This document shows positions 1 through 6,231 of a DNA stretch of 6,411 nt, one piece after another. The position numbers and the translations under genes are program-made. How positions within the stretch are numbered: the first letter of the stretch is position 1; the number at the start of each line of letters is the position of its first letter. The notes beneath the pieces are model-generated. The model worked only from the letters and a program-made list of their open reading frames with translations, had not been told where the DNA came from and made no database searches. Source of the stretch: CAYOFK01 sp964403185. GTDB lineage: Bacteria; Bacteroidota; Bacteroidia; Bacteroidales; VadinHA17. The stretch spans positions 1 to 6,411 of the forward strand of contig CAYOFK010000159.1 of NCBI GenBank assembly GCA_964403185.1, read 5' to 3'.

Positions 1-948
1 GATCCTGAGCGTTTCAAGACCTGCAGCCATCGCAAGGGGGTTCCCTGAAAGCGTTCCTGCCTGGTAAACAGCTCCGTCCGGGGCCAGGTATTCCATGATC
101 TCCTTTCTGCCGCCATAGGCTCCAACCGGCAATCCTCCGCCAATGATTTTACCCAGGGTTGTCAAATCGGGAGTCATTCCATATAGTTCCTGTGCGCCGC
201 CACGCGCCACCCTGAAGCCGGATATAACCTCGTCAAAAATCAACAATGCGCCATACTGCGAGGTGATTTTCCTGACACCTTTAAGAAAATCAATATCCGG
301 GATAATTACACCCATATTGCCGGCTATCGGTTCAATGATAAGTGCTGCGATATCATCACCCTGCGCTTCGAAAAGTTTCTTTACAGATTCTAAATCGTTG
401 AATTTAGCAAGTAAAGTATCCCTGGCGGTTCCCCGGGTAACTCCCGGACTGTCAGGCAGACCAAGTGTTATTGTACCCGAACCGGCCTTAATCAGGAAGC
501 TATCGGCATGACCGTGGTAACATCCTTCAAACTTTACTATCTTTTCCCGGCCGGTATATCCCCGGGCAAGACGCAATGCACTCATGGTTGCCTCTGTGCC
601 CGAATTTACCATACGTACGATATCCACGGAAGGGACCATTTCTTTGATTTGTTCCGCCATCCGGGTTTCCACCACTGTGGGAGCTCCATAGCTAGTTCCT
701 TTGCATGTTGCTTCAACGATCGCTTTTACAACCCGGTCGTGTGTATGACCTAGGATCATCGGTCCCCAGGAAGAAACATAATCAATATACGTATTGCCAT
801 CGATATCAGTTATCCTGGAGCCCTTTGCCTTTGCAATAAAAACCGGATCACCATCTACACTTTTGAAGGCTCTGACCGGTGAATTAACACCTCCCGGAAT
901 GCTGTTTTTTGCCTCTTTGTATGCTGTTATACTCTTCTCAAAATTCAT
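1..948 (-). CDS. hemL: Glutamate-1-semialdehyde 2,1-aminomutase, 3' end cut by window edge
   Basis: This is a PLP-dependent class III aminotransferase-fold enzyme that converts glutamate-1-semialdehyde to 5-aminolevulinate in the cytoplasm, the second step of the C5 pathway. The frame is open from ATG at 948 to the window edge, giving 316 residues; the family is usually about 430, so roughly the last 110 are missing because the window ends, not because the gene is broken. Visible signatures are PGGVNSPVRAF (residues 18-28), GTEATMSALRLAR (117-129), YHGHAD (144-149), EPIAGNMGV (206-214), the cofactor-binding DEV (239-241), and the PLP Schiff-base lysine Lys267 in TLGKIIGGGLPVGAYGG. The later AGTLSGNPLAMAAGL block (297-311) is also typical. 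It starts 11 nt after the hemB stop, with a modest AGG about 7 nt before the ATG. It is the last gene of the hem operon inside this window. The only close alternative is another class III aminotransferase, but the motif set and the hem context make hemL very likely. Confidence 0.96.
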   Translation of the reverse strand, partial: MNFEKSITAYKEAKNSIPGGVNSPVRAFKSVDGDPVFIAKAKGSRITDIDGNTYIDYVSSWGPMILGHTHDRVVKAIVEATCKGTSYGAPTVVETRMAEQIKEMVPSVDIVRMVNSGTEATMSALRLARGYTGREKIVKFEGCYHGHADSFLIKAGSGTITLGLPDSPGVTRGTARDTLLAKFNDLESVKKLFEAQGDDIAALIIEPIAGNMGVIIPDIDFLKGVRKITSQYGALLIFDEVISGFRVARGGAQELYGMTPDLTTLGKIIGGGLPVGAYGGRKEIMEYLAPDGAVYQAGTLSGNPLAMAAGLETLRI

Positions 949-959
949 TTTGCCTGCTG

Positions 960-1946
960 TTAAAATGTTTTTTCTCCCTTTAATGCAATGGCCAGTTCTT
1001 TGGCATGATAAGTTAAAATGATATCTGCACCGGCCCGTTTTATGGATGTAAGAATCTCTTTTGTAATTCTCTGTTCGTCGATCCATCCTTTTTCAGCAGC
1101 AGCTTTCACCATTGAAAATTCACCACTTACGTTATAGGCCGCAACCGGGATATTAAAGGTGTCTTTTGTTCTTCTGATCACATCCAGGTAGCTCAATGCA
1201 GGTTTGACCATTACGATGTCTGCTCCTTCTTCAATATCGAGCTCAATTTCACGCATCGCTTCATCGCAGTTTGCAGGATTCATCTGATAGGTACTCCTGT
1301 CTCCAAACTGTGGGGCGCTCTCTGCTGCTTCGCGGAAGGGGCCGTAAAATGCGGAGGCATATTTTGCGGAATAGGCCATAATCGGGAGGTTCTGATAGCC
1401 ATTCTCATCAAGGGCTTTTCTCATATGACCGACCCGGCCGTCCATCATATCGCTCGGGGCTACCATATCAACACCGGCTTTTGCAAAAGCAACCGCCTGT
1501 TTTGAGAGCGTTTCAAGGGTCGGGTCATTGGCAACATCGTTATCGATGATCGTACCGCAATGTCCATGCGTGGTGTATTCACAATTGCAGATATCGGCAA
1601 TCACATACATTCCTTTTACGCTCTCTTTAATTGCCCTGATCGCCCTTGGAATAATGGCATGGTCGTGTGCGGCAACAAGTCCGTGTTCATCTTTCTCTTC
1701 AGGAATACCAAATAACAGGATCGATTTTATTCCAAGGTCAATCAATGTTTCACACTCTTCCACCAGCATATCAACCGATAACTGGAAGTTTCCCGGCATT
1801 GATCCAATAGGATTCTTCACATTTGTACCGGGCCGTGCAAACAGTGGCATCACCAGGTTATCCAGTGAAACTGTTGTTTCGTTCACCATGTTTCTTAAAA
1901 CCGGGTTGGATCGTAATCTTCTTAACCTTGTTACTGGGTAATACAT
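960..1946 (-). CDS. hemB: Delta-aminolevulinic acid dehydratase (porphobilinogen synthase), zinc type
   Basis: HemB condenses two 5-aminolevulinate molecules into porphobilinogen in the cytoplasm. With the ATG at 1946 the protein has 328 residues, close to the usual 320-330. The zinc-binding cluster ICNCEYTTHGHCG supplies Cys120, Cys122 and Cys130, so this is the zinc-dependent form rather than the Asp-rich magnesium form. The two Schiff-base lysines are Lys195 in YSAKYASAFYGPFREA and Lys248 in DIVMVKPALSYLD. The N-terminal TRLRRLR motif and the YQMNPANCDEAMREI block are also typical. The open frame extends nine codons further to a TTG at 1973, which would overlap hemD by 17 nt. The ATG is preferred because it places the zinc cysteines and first lysine at the positions known from E. 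coli HemB (120, 122, 130, 195) and leaves a 10-nt gap after hemD. It lies between hemD and hemL in the same operon. There is no strong ribosome-binding site, only an A-rich AAAAAAGAA before the start. Confidence 0.96.
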   Translation of the reverse strand: MYYPVTRLRRLRSNPVLRNMVNETTVSLDNLVMPLFARPGTNVKNPIGSMPGNFQLSVDMLVEECETLIDLGIKSILLFGIPEEKDEHGLVAAHDHAIIPRAIRAIKESVKGMYVIADICNCEYTTHGHCGTIIDNDVANDPTLETLSKQAVAFAKAGVDMVAPSDMMDGRVGHMRKALDENGYQNLPIMAYSAKYASAFYGPFREAAESAPQFGDRSTYQMNPANCDEAMREIELDIEEGADIVMVKPALSYLDVIRRTKDTFNIPVAAYNVSGEFSMVKAAAEKGWIDEQRITKEILTSIKRAGADIILTYHAKELAIALKGEKTF

Positions 1947-1956
1947 TTCTTTTTTA

Positions 1957-2730
1957 TTAATGGTTAATATCAAAATAGGTTATAATTTCTCTCGCAAACG
2001 ATTCATACCCCGGGTGTTCAGAAAGCAGGTCGACACGATATCCCAGGGAGTTAATAAAGGCACCTGTCGTCTTTCCAATACTGGCGACAGGCATTTTATA
2101 TTCTTTCGGCGGAATTCCTGTAATGCCAATGAAATTTCTGAACGCCGAAGGACTTGTAAATACCGACAGGTCTGCCTCCTGGTTTTTTACAATGCGCATG
2201 ATTTCAGGGTCAAACCTTCCCGGCATGATAGTATTATAAACATCAATTCTTTCCGCAGTGGCCATACCATCCAGCCCATCCAGAAGTTTACCGGAGGCCA
2301 GGCTGCCCAGGGAGAGCAGAATTTTATCTCCGGCCTTTACAACTTTATCTTTTAAAAATTCAGCAAACTGATCCGATGTGGACCCTGTACTGGTATAATG
2401 AACGGGCTGGTTGAATTTTCTTACCTCATTTGCGGACGATTCACCGATCACCGCAATTTTTAAATTTCCGGGGAGCTGGTAATTTCCTTTGATGATGTTT
2501 AGCAACCGGAAAAAACCGATGACACCATTTCTGCTTGTGAATATCAGCAAGCTGAATTGATCCAATGCATTAAAAATTTGCCTGTGGTTCTTATCAGGCA
2601 GGGAATATACAATCCTGATTGTCGGAAAATTATAAATCGTGGCCCCGGCCCTTTCAAGAGGATCTATGAACCTGGCTGCCTGTTGTTCAGGTTGGGTGGT
2701 TATAATTATTTTACCTGCAATAATTTTCAT
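1957..2730 (-). CDS. hemD: Uroporphyrinogen-III synthase
   Basis: HemD inverts ring D and closes hydroxymethylbilane to uroporphyrinogen III, the precursor of heme, siroheme and cobalamin. The 257-residue length fits the family (about 240-260). HemD sequences diverge strongly, so identification rests on weak motifs plus position. The N-terminal IIITTQPEQQAARF (8-21) matches the usual VLxTRP opening. FTSRNGV (64-70) and KIAVIGESSANEV (91-103) fit the first domain. ERIDVYNTI (160-168), FTSPSAFRNF (191-200) and VASIGKTTG (215-223) fit the second, and the late HPGYESFAREI (239-249) is typical of the C-terminal helix. The two-domain arrangement with paired FTS motifs is characteristic. It starts 16 nt after the hemC stop; a GAAGG purine run abuts the ATG directly, an unusually short spacing for a ribosome-binding site, so translation may be coupled to hemC. 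The start is the only ATG that gives a full-length N-terminus. Confidence 0.92.
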   Translation of the reverse strand: MKIIAGKIIITTQPEQQAARFIDPLERAGATIYNFPTIRIVYSLPDKNHRQIFNALDQFSLLIFTSRNGVIGFFRLLNIIKGNYQLPGNLKIAVIGESSANEVRKFNQPVHYTSTGSTSDQFAEFLKDKVVKAGDKILLSLGSLASGKLLDGLDGMATAERIDVYNTIMPGRFDPEIMRIVKNQEADLSVFTSPSAFRNFIGITGIPPKEYKMPVASIGKTTGAFINSLGYRVDLLSEHPGYESFAREIITYFDINH

Positions 2731-2746
2731 CCTTCAGCCATCCGGA

Positions 2747-3685
2747 TTAGCTTTCATTGTGCTTTCTGCAGCTTTCAACGATTTCTGCCGCCCCTTGTTC
2801 CAGGAATGATTCTGCAAGATAAGCAGCTATTTTTCCGGCCTGTTCAAGGGCTCCGGAAGAGGTATCCCTGATTATCTCAGTTCCATTAAGGTTGGAGATA
2901 AACCCGGTGATGGTAAACTGCTGGCCATTCACACTGGAAAAACATCCTACCGGGATCTGACAACCCCCTTCAAGTTTGTTCAGGAAGACCCGCTCGGCCA
3001 TTACAGCGGTTTTTGTTTCCTGGTGGGTTATTTGATCCATCAATCCGGCTATGACTGGATCATTATCACGAATTTCTATCCCAATGGCACCCTGGCTAAC
3101 TGCGGGGATCATCACATCCGGATCCAGAATTTCACTGATTTGATCATGGAGGTCCAGCCGCTGGAGTCCTGTTGCTGCCATTACCATGGCATCGCAATAA
3201 CCATCCCGCATCTTCTGCATCCGCGTATTCACATTTCCCCGGATATCCACAATTTTAAATTCAGGGTTATATTTCAGAAGTTGTGACTTTCTCCTTAAAC
3301 TGGATGTGGCAATGATATCTTTGCTTGTTAACTCATGCAACTTTTTGCCGTTTCGACTGACAAGGGCATCCCTGGATTCCCCTCTTTTCATAACCCCTCC
3401 CAGGCAGAGGTTCTCAGGGAGTGTGGTAGGCAGATCTTTGAGGCTGTGAACAGCCAGATCCAGGGTTCCATTTAGCAAGGCGCTTTCAATTTCCTCAGTA
3501 AACAACCCTTTATCGCCGATTTTTGACAGGGCCACACCAAGAATTTTATCCCCTTTCGTTGTGACGACCTCTATCTCAAACAAGAGGTCGGGAAAGACAT
3601 GTTCCAGTGCCCCTTTTACCATATTTGCCTGGTAAAGTGCAAGCTGACTTCCCCGGGTGCCTATTGTTATTTTCTTATTCGGCAT
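2747..3685 (-). CDS. hemC: Porphobilinogen deaminase (hydroxymethylbilane synthase)
   Basis: HemC joins four porphobilinogen units into the linear tetrapyrrole hydroxymethylbilane, using a covalently attached dipyrromethane cofactor. With the ATG at 3685 it has 312 residues (E. coli has 313). Key residues are Arg11 and Ser13 in GTRGSQLAL, catalytic Asp84 in AVHSLKDLPT, arginines in SSLRRKSQL and DIRGNVNTR, and the dipyrromethane-attachment cysteine Cys242 in LEGGCQIPVG. An alternative GTG start three codons upstream (3694) would overlap the hemA stop as GTGA. The ATG is preferred because it makes Arg11, Ser13, Asp84 and Cys242 match the numbering known for E. coli HemC, and because a GAGAG run lies just before it. 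The ATG leaves a 5-nt gap after hemA. The GTG cannot be excluded from sequence alone. It sits between hemA and hemD, as in many hem clusters. Confidence 0.97.
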   Translation of the reverse strand: MPNKKITIGTRGSQLALYQANMVKGALEHVFPDLLFEIEVVTTKGDKILGVALSKIGDKGLFTEEIESALLNGTLDLAVHSLKDLPTTLPENLCLGGVMKRGESRDALVSRNGKKLHELTSKDIIATSSLRRKSQLLKYNPEFKIVDIRGNVNTRMQKMRDGYCDAMVMAATGLQRLDLHDQISEILDPDVMIPAVSQGAIGIEIRDNDPVIAGLMDQITHQETKTAVMAERVFLNKLEGGCQIPVGCFSSVNGQQFTITGFISNLNGTEIIRDTSSGALEQAGKIAAYLAESFLEQGAAEIVESCRKHNES

Positions 3686-3690
3686 TTCTC

Positions 3691-4938
3691 TCACAGTTCA
3701 AATAATTCATTGACCAGATCCACAAATTCTTTCTTCCTGCCATTTTCAGTGACAGATTTGAGATTCCTGATGAATAGCCGGGCATACTTATCTGAAATAT
3801 GTTTACCATAGTCTAAAACAATTTCGGAATCCTCCACAGAATTGATTTTAAGAAACCCCTCAAGCTCATTCCTGTTGATTTCGTGAAAATTGTTTTTTAT
3901 TTTTTGAATAATGGGAGCCAGGTTCATACTGTTTAACCAATCCGTAAATTCCTGTTTCACACTATGGATGATATCCATGGCATCAGAAATGGCTTCTTTC
4001 CTTTTCTCTGAAGATTCATTCACGATGGTTTTTAGGTCATCGACGGTAAACAACGTAATGTCCTCAATCATTCCCACATCACCGCTGATATTCCTGGGAA
4101 CAGAAAGGTCGATATACATTTGCCCCTTATTCCGGCGGGCATCCGATTTTTGAACCATCTCCAGGGTGATAAGGTGGAACTTGGAAGAAGTGGCGACAAT
4201 AACAATATCACAATCGGGCAGATAGTTTTCTAAATTTTCGATTTCAAATGCAATACCCTTGTATTTTTCAGCAGCCGCTTTTGCCTTGCTGTAGGTCCGG
4301 TTGGTAATAAAGACAGACTTACATCCGCGTTCTGAAAAATTCTGTAAGGCCAGTTCACCGGTTTGTCCGGTCCCAATCAGTAATATTTTCAGGTCAGCAA
4401 TATTTTGTAATTCCTTTTCACAAAGCGCCACTGCAGCGGAGATCACAGACGCAAATCCCTTATTTATAGCCGTTTCAGTACGTATTCTTTTTCCGGCATG
4501 GAAAGCTTTATTAAACATTCTGATCAGGACCGAACCGGCGGAATCGTTCTGCAGGCTTAATTTAAAAGCTTCCTTGACCTGCTTGACTACCTGGTCTTCA
4601 CCTATTACAAGCGAGTCGATCCCTGCGACAACTTTAAAAAGGTGTTCAATGGCTTCATCGCTGTGTTTAGTATAGAAAAATTTCCTGTATTCGTCGTTGC
4701 AGCCTTTAAAATATTCAAGGTTTCTGAATATAGATTCGAACCCTTTTTCTTTACAACATTTTTTAATCCTGAAAAATATTTCTGTGCGGTTGCAAGTTGA
4801 TAAAACCACGACGCCATGTAAATCCCCGTCAATTCTAATAAGCCGGGTAAATTGTTGGATCTCTTCCACGGAAAATGAGAATTTTTCCCTGATTCCAATG
4901 GCTGCTGTTTTATAACTAATTCCTATTACACCAATCAT
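3691..4938 (-). CDS. hemA: Glutamyl-tRNA reductase
   Basis: HemA uses NADPH to reduce the glutamate carried on tRNA-Glu to glutamate-1-semialdehyde, the committing and usually regulated step of the C5 pathway. At 415 residues it matches the family (about 415-430). The N-terminal catalytic domain has GISYKTAAIGIREKFSF (6-22) and the nucleophile Cys49 in LSTCNRTEI. The substrate-site helix EHLFKVVAGIDSLVIGE (98-114) includes the conserved His99. GKRIRTET follows at 149-156. The NADPH domain has the glycine loop LIGTGQTGELA (187-197), ITNRTYSKA (211-219) and a DLSVPRNI motif (277-284). A helical dimerisation domain completes the C-terminus. Two motifs deviate: GEDQVVKQVK replaces the common GEPQILGQVK, and GTGQTG replaces GAGEMG; catalytic residues are intact. 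The ATG at 4938 gives the expected N-terminus. It is the first gene of the hem operon, following 287 nt of non-coding DNA, so the operon promoter probably lies there. Confidence 0.97.
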   Translation of the reverse strand: MIGVIGISYKTAAIGIREKFSFSVEEIQQFTRLIRIDGDLHGVVVLSTCNRTEIFFRIKKCCKEKGFESIFRNLEYFKGCNDEYRKFFYTKHSDEAIEHLFKVVAGIDSLVIGEDQVVKQVKEAFKLSLQNDSAGSVLIRMFNKAFHAGKRIRTETAINKGFASVISAAVALCEKELQNIADLKILLIGTGQTGELALQNFSERGCKSVFITNRTYSKAKAAAEKYKGIAFEIENLENYLPDCDIVIVATSSKFHLITLEMVQKSDARRNKGQMYIDLSVPRNISGDVGMIEDITLFTVDDLKTIVNESSEKRKEAISDAMDIIHSVKQEFTDWLNSMNLAPIIQKIKNNFHEINRNELEGFLKINSVEDSEIVLDYGKHISDKYARLFIRNLKSVTENGRKKEFVDLVNELFEL

Positions 4939-4956
4939 AGTTCGACTTTCAGGACA

Positions 4957-4983
4957 CTAAACTACAAGTCAATTCTGAAGCAA
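4957..4983 (-). promoter_or_regulatory. Possible Bacteroidota-type promoter for hemA
   Basis: Reading on the minus strand, a TTG at 4983-4981 is followed 16 nt later by TAGTTTAG at 4964-4957. This resembles the Bacteroidota consensus of a TTG at -33 and TAnnTTTG at -7, with one mismatch in the -7 box and slightly short spacing. Transcription would begin near 4950, leaving a leader of about a dozen nucleotides before hemA. The elements are short and the region is AT-rich, so a chance match is quite possible. Confidence 0.3.
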
Positions 4984-5132
4984 TTTTGATTTTTTCGTTC
5001 TGCAATTTATAGGGCGTATAGAATAATGCTTTTTCCCTTATGAAGGAATTTTTTAAATCTATCTGATAACCATCATAATATAGCCGAGAGATCAAGTGAG
5101 ATTTGTGCCTATTTAGATAAATTCAATATAGA

Positions 5133-5170
5133 CAGGTGGGCATAAAACCTGCTATTCCATCCGTAAGCAG
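5133..5170 (-). terminator. Weak hairpin pair downstream of luxE-like gene, possible terminator
   Basis: On the minus strand CTGCT (5170-5166) can pair with AGCAG (5153-5149), extended by G-U pairs, and is followed by TTTT (5147-5144). A second hairpin, CAGGT (5151-5147) with ACCTG (5137-5133), shares the CAG of the first, so the two cannot form together. Stems are only five strong pairs and the U-run is short. This is at best a weak intrinsic terminator located 55-95 nt after the luxE-like stop. Confidence 0.25.
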
Positions 5171-5225
5171 ACCAGTGAGGATGCGGTGATGAAAGGAAAA
5201 TAAGTCAAAACGTGAAGCCATGCTG

Positions 5226-6215
5226 TCACGGAACCAATAGGTTGCATCCCCTGATATCGGAATGATCATACCGCCCCTGGACCTCAAACCGGCCGTCCTC
5301 ATACCGCTTTCCCAGGTCACCGGTGGCAATAAAAGAACAACTGTAGAGGTTTGCCAGGTCGATGATATTCATACCCCCTGCTTGTCCCGGGGGAAGTAGG
5401 GTAAGGGGATCGTTTGGGTCACGGATAAGTACCTTCATCCACAAAGGGGTGCGGAACAGTCCATTGCCACTGGAATAGCCCTGCGACAACAGCTCGGTCA
5501 TTCCGTATTCCGAGTGAATGGAACCAGTACCCATGGCGCCGGTGAGCCTGTGATGCAGTTCACTGCGGATCAATTCCTTCCTTCGTCCTTTCATGCCCCC
5601 GGTCTCCATGACCACGATATGGTCGCCCAGGATCACGGGATGTTGACCGGCCAAATCGAGCAGGGCGAAACTTACACCCACCAGCAGGGTGGGATGCCGG
5701 TCACTGTTGCGCTTCTGGAGGATCGCGGAAAGGTCTTTCAGGTTGTCCAGATAAAAACCACTTTCGGGGTGAGCGGAAAGCCTGATCAGGTGGTCCATCA
5801 TATACACCAGTGATGATCCTGAGCGTTCCAGGTAGGATGGCAGCAGGGCCAGGATGCAGAAATTGTCTGGGGCGCCGTAAAATTCCCGGAATCCTTTTAT
5901 AAAGCTTTCCCTGTAAAGGGCAGCACTGGCCACATGATGCCGGGCCGGTGTGCCCTGGGTGGTACCACTGCTCTCGAAAACAACTTCCGGTTCCAGTCCC
6001 ATGCAAAGAACCTCGTGGGTTTTGAAGAACTCCACCGGGAGAAAGGGGATCTCCTCCACGGCATTAACCCGGGCGGGGTCCACACCGAGGCCGTATATAT
6101 AGTCCTTGTAAACCGGGTTGTTTTCTGCCTGGTAATAGAAAACCTTCAGGGCAGTCTCCCTGAAGGTTCTGTTATCGCTGATCTGAAAAATGCCCCGGTG
6201 CAGTTCAGTTTCCAT
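5226..6215 (-). CDS. LuxE-like acyl-protein synthetase / acyltransferase (ANL-type adenylating enzyme)
   Basis: This 329-residue protein belongs to the LuxE/PaaK branch of adenylate-forming enzymes. It probably activates a carboxylic (fatty) acid as acyl-AMP and passes the acyl group to its own cysteine or to a partner; the true substrate is unknown. Visible motifs are ESSGTTQGTPARH (81-93, the phosphate loop), VVMETGGMKGRRKEL (201-215), SEYGMTELLSQGY (235-247, aromatic YGMTE motif), IATGDLGKR (296-304, ribose-binding Asp300) and GRYDHSDIRGCNLL (314-327). Like LuxE, it lacks the roughly 110-residue C-terminal domain of acyl-CoA synthetases. Cys324, six residues from the end, sits where LuxE carries its acyl-acceptor cysteine. 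The frame extends to an ATG at 6299, but that start lies inside pgk. The ATG at 6215, 16 nt after the pgk stop, gives a normal N-terminus. It is probably cotranscribed with pgk. No luxAB, luxC or luxD is present. GC content looks higher than in hemA. Confidence 0.85.
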   Translation of the reverse strand: METELHRGIFQISDNRTFRETALKVFYYQAENNPVYKDYIYGLGVDPARVNAVEEIPFLPVEFFKTHEVLCMGLEPEVVFESSGTTQGTPARHHVASAALYRESFIKGFREFYGAPDNFCILALLPSYLERSGSSLVYMMDHLIRLSAHPESGFYLDNLKDLSAILQKRNSDRHPTLLVGVSFALLDLAGQHPVILGDHIVVMETGGMKGRRKELIRSELHHRLTGAMGTGSIHSEYGMTELLSQGYSSGNGLFRTPLWMKVLIRDPNDPLTLLPPGQAGGMNIIDLANLYSCSFIATGDLGKRYEDGRFEVQGRYDHSDIRGCNLLVP

Positions 6216-6231
6216 TGGGCCGGTTCTGGTG

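Larger units (their letters stand above)
4939..5225. other. AT-rich intergenic region between luxE-like gene and hemA
   Basis: No convincing gene is seen in these 287 nt. An open frame reading from about 5329 down to 5123 on the minus strand overlaps the 3' end of the luxE-like gene in another frame and has no recognisable protein features. The part nearest hemA is clearly AT-rich, as expected of a Bacteroidota promoter region. The stretch must hold whatever stops luxE transcription and whatever starts the hem operon. The best candidates, both weak, are listed separately. No tRNA fold, riboswitch or repeated element was recognised. Confidence 0.75.

Noticed and set aside
1..4. Window begins with GATC, as at a Sau3AI cloning junction
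   Set aside because: A single 4-nt match carries no weight, and hemL reads normally right up to the edge.
143..1021. Three plus-strand open frames (143-511, 508-753, 794-1021) across hemL
   Set aside because: All are antisense to hemL, which has a continuous, fully recognisable frame on the minus strand.
4605..4898. 97-residue minus-strand open frame inside hemA
   Set aside because: It is an out-of-frame reading of hemA, whose Cys49 and His99 regions lie in the correct frame here.
5123..5329. 68-residue minus-strand open frame overlapping the end of the LuxE-like gene
   Set aside because: Half of it reads the LuxE-like gene in another frame, and the rest is low-quality sequence in the intergenic gap; no domain, signal or ribosome-binding site supports it.
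1..5829. Shared 13-mer GATCCTGAGCGTT at 1-13 and near 5815-5827
   Set aside because: The copies encode different residues in different genes, similarity ends at once, and there is no third copy or flanking structure; chance is the simplest explanation.
5701..6006. 101-residue minus-strand open frame inside the LuxE-like gene
   Set aside because: Out-of-frame shadow of a motif-rich real gene.
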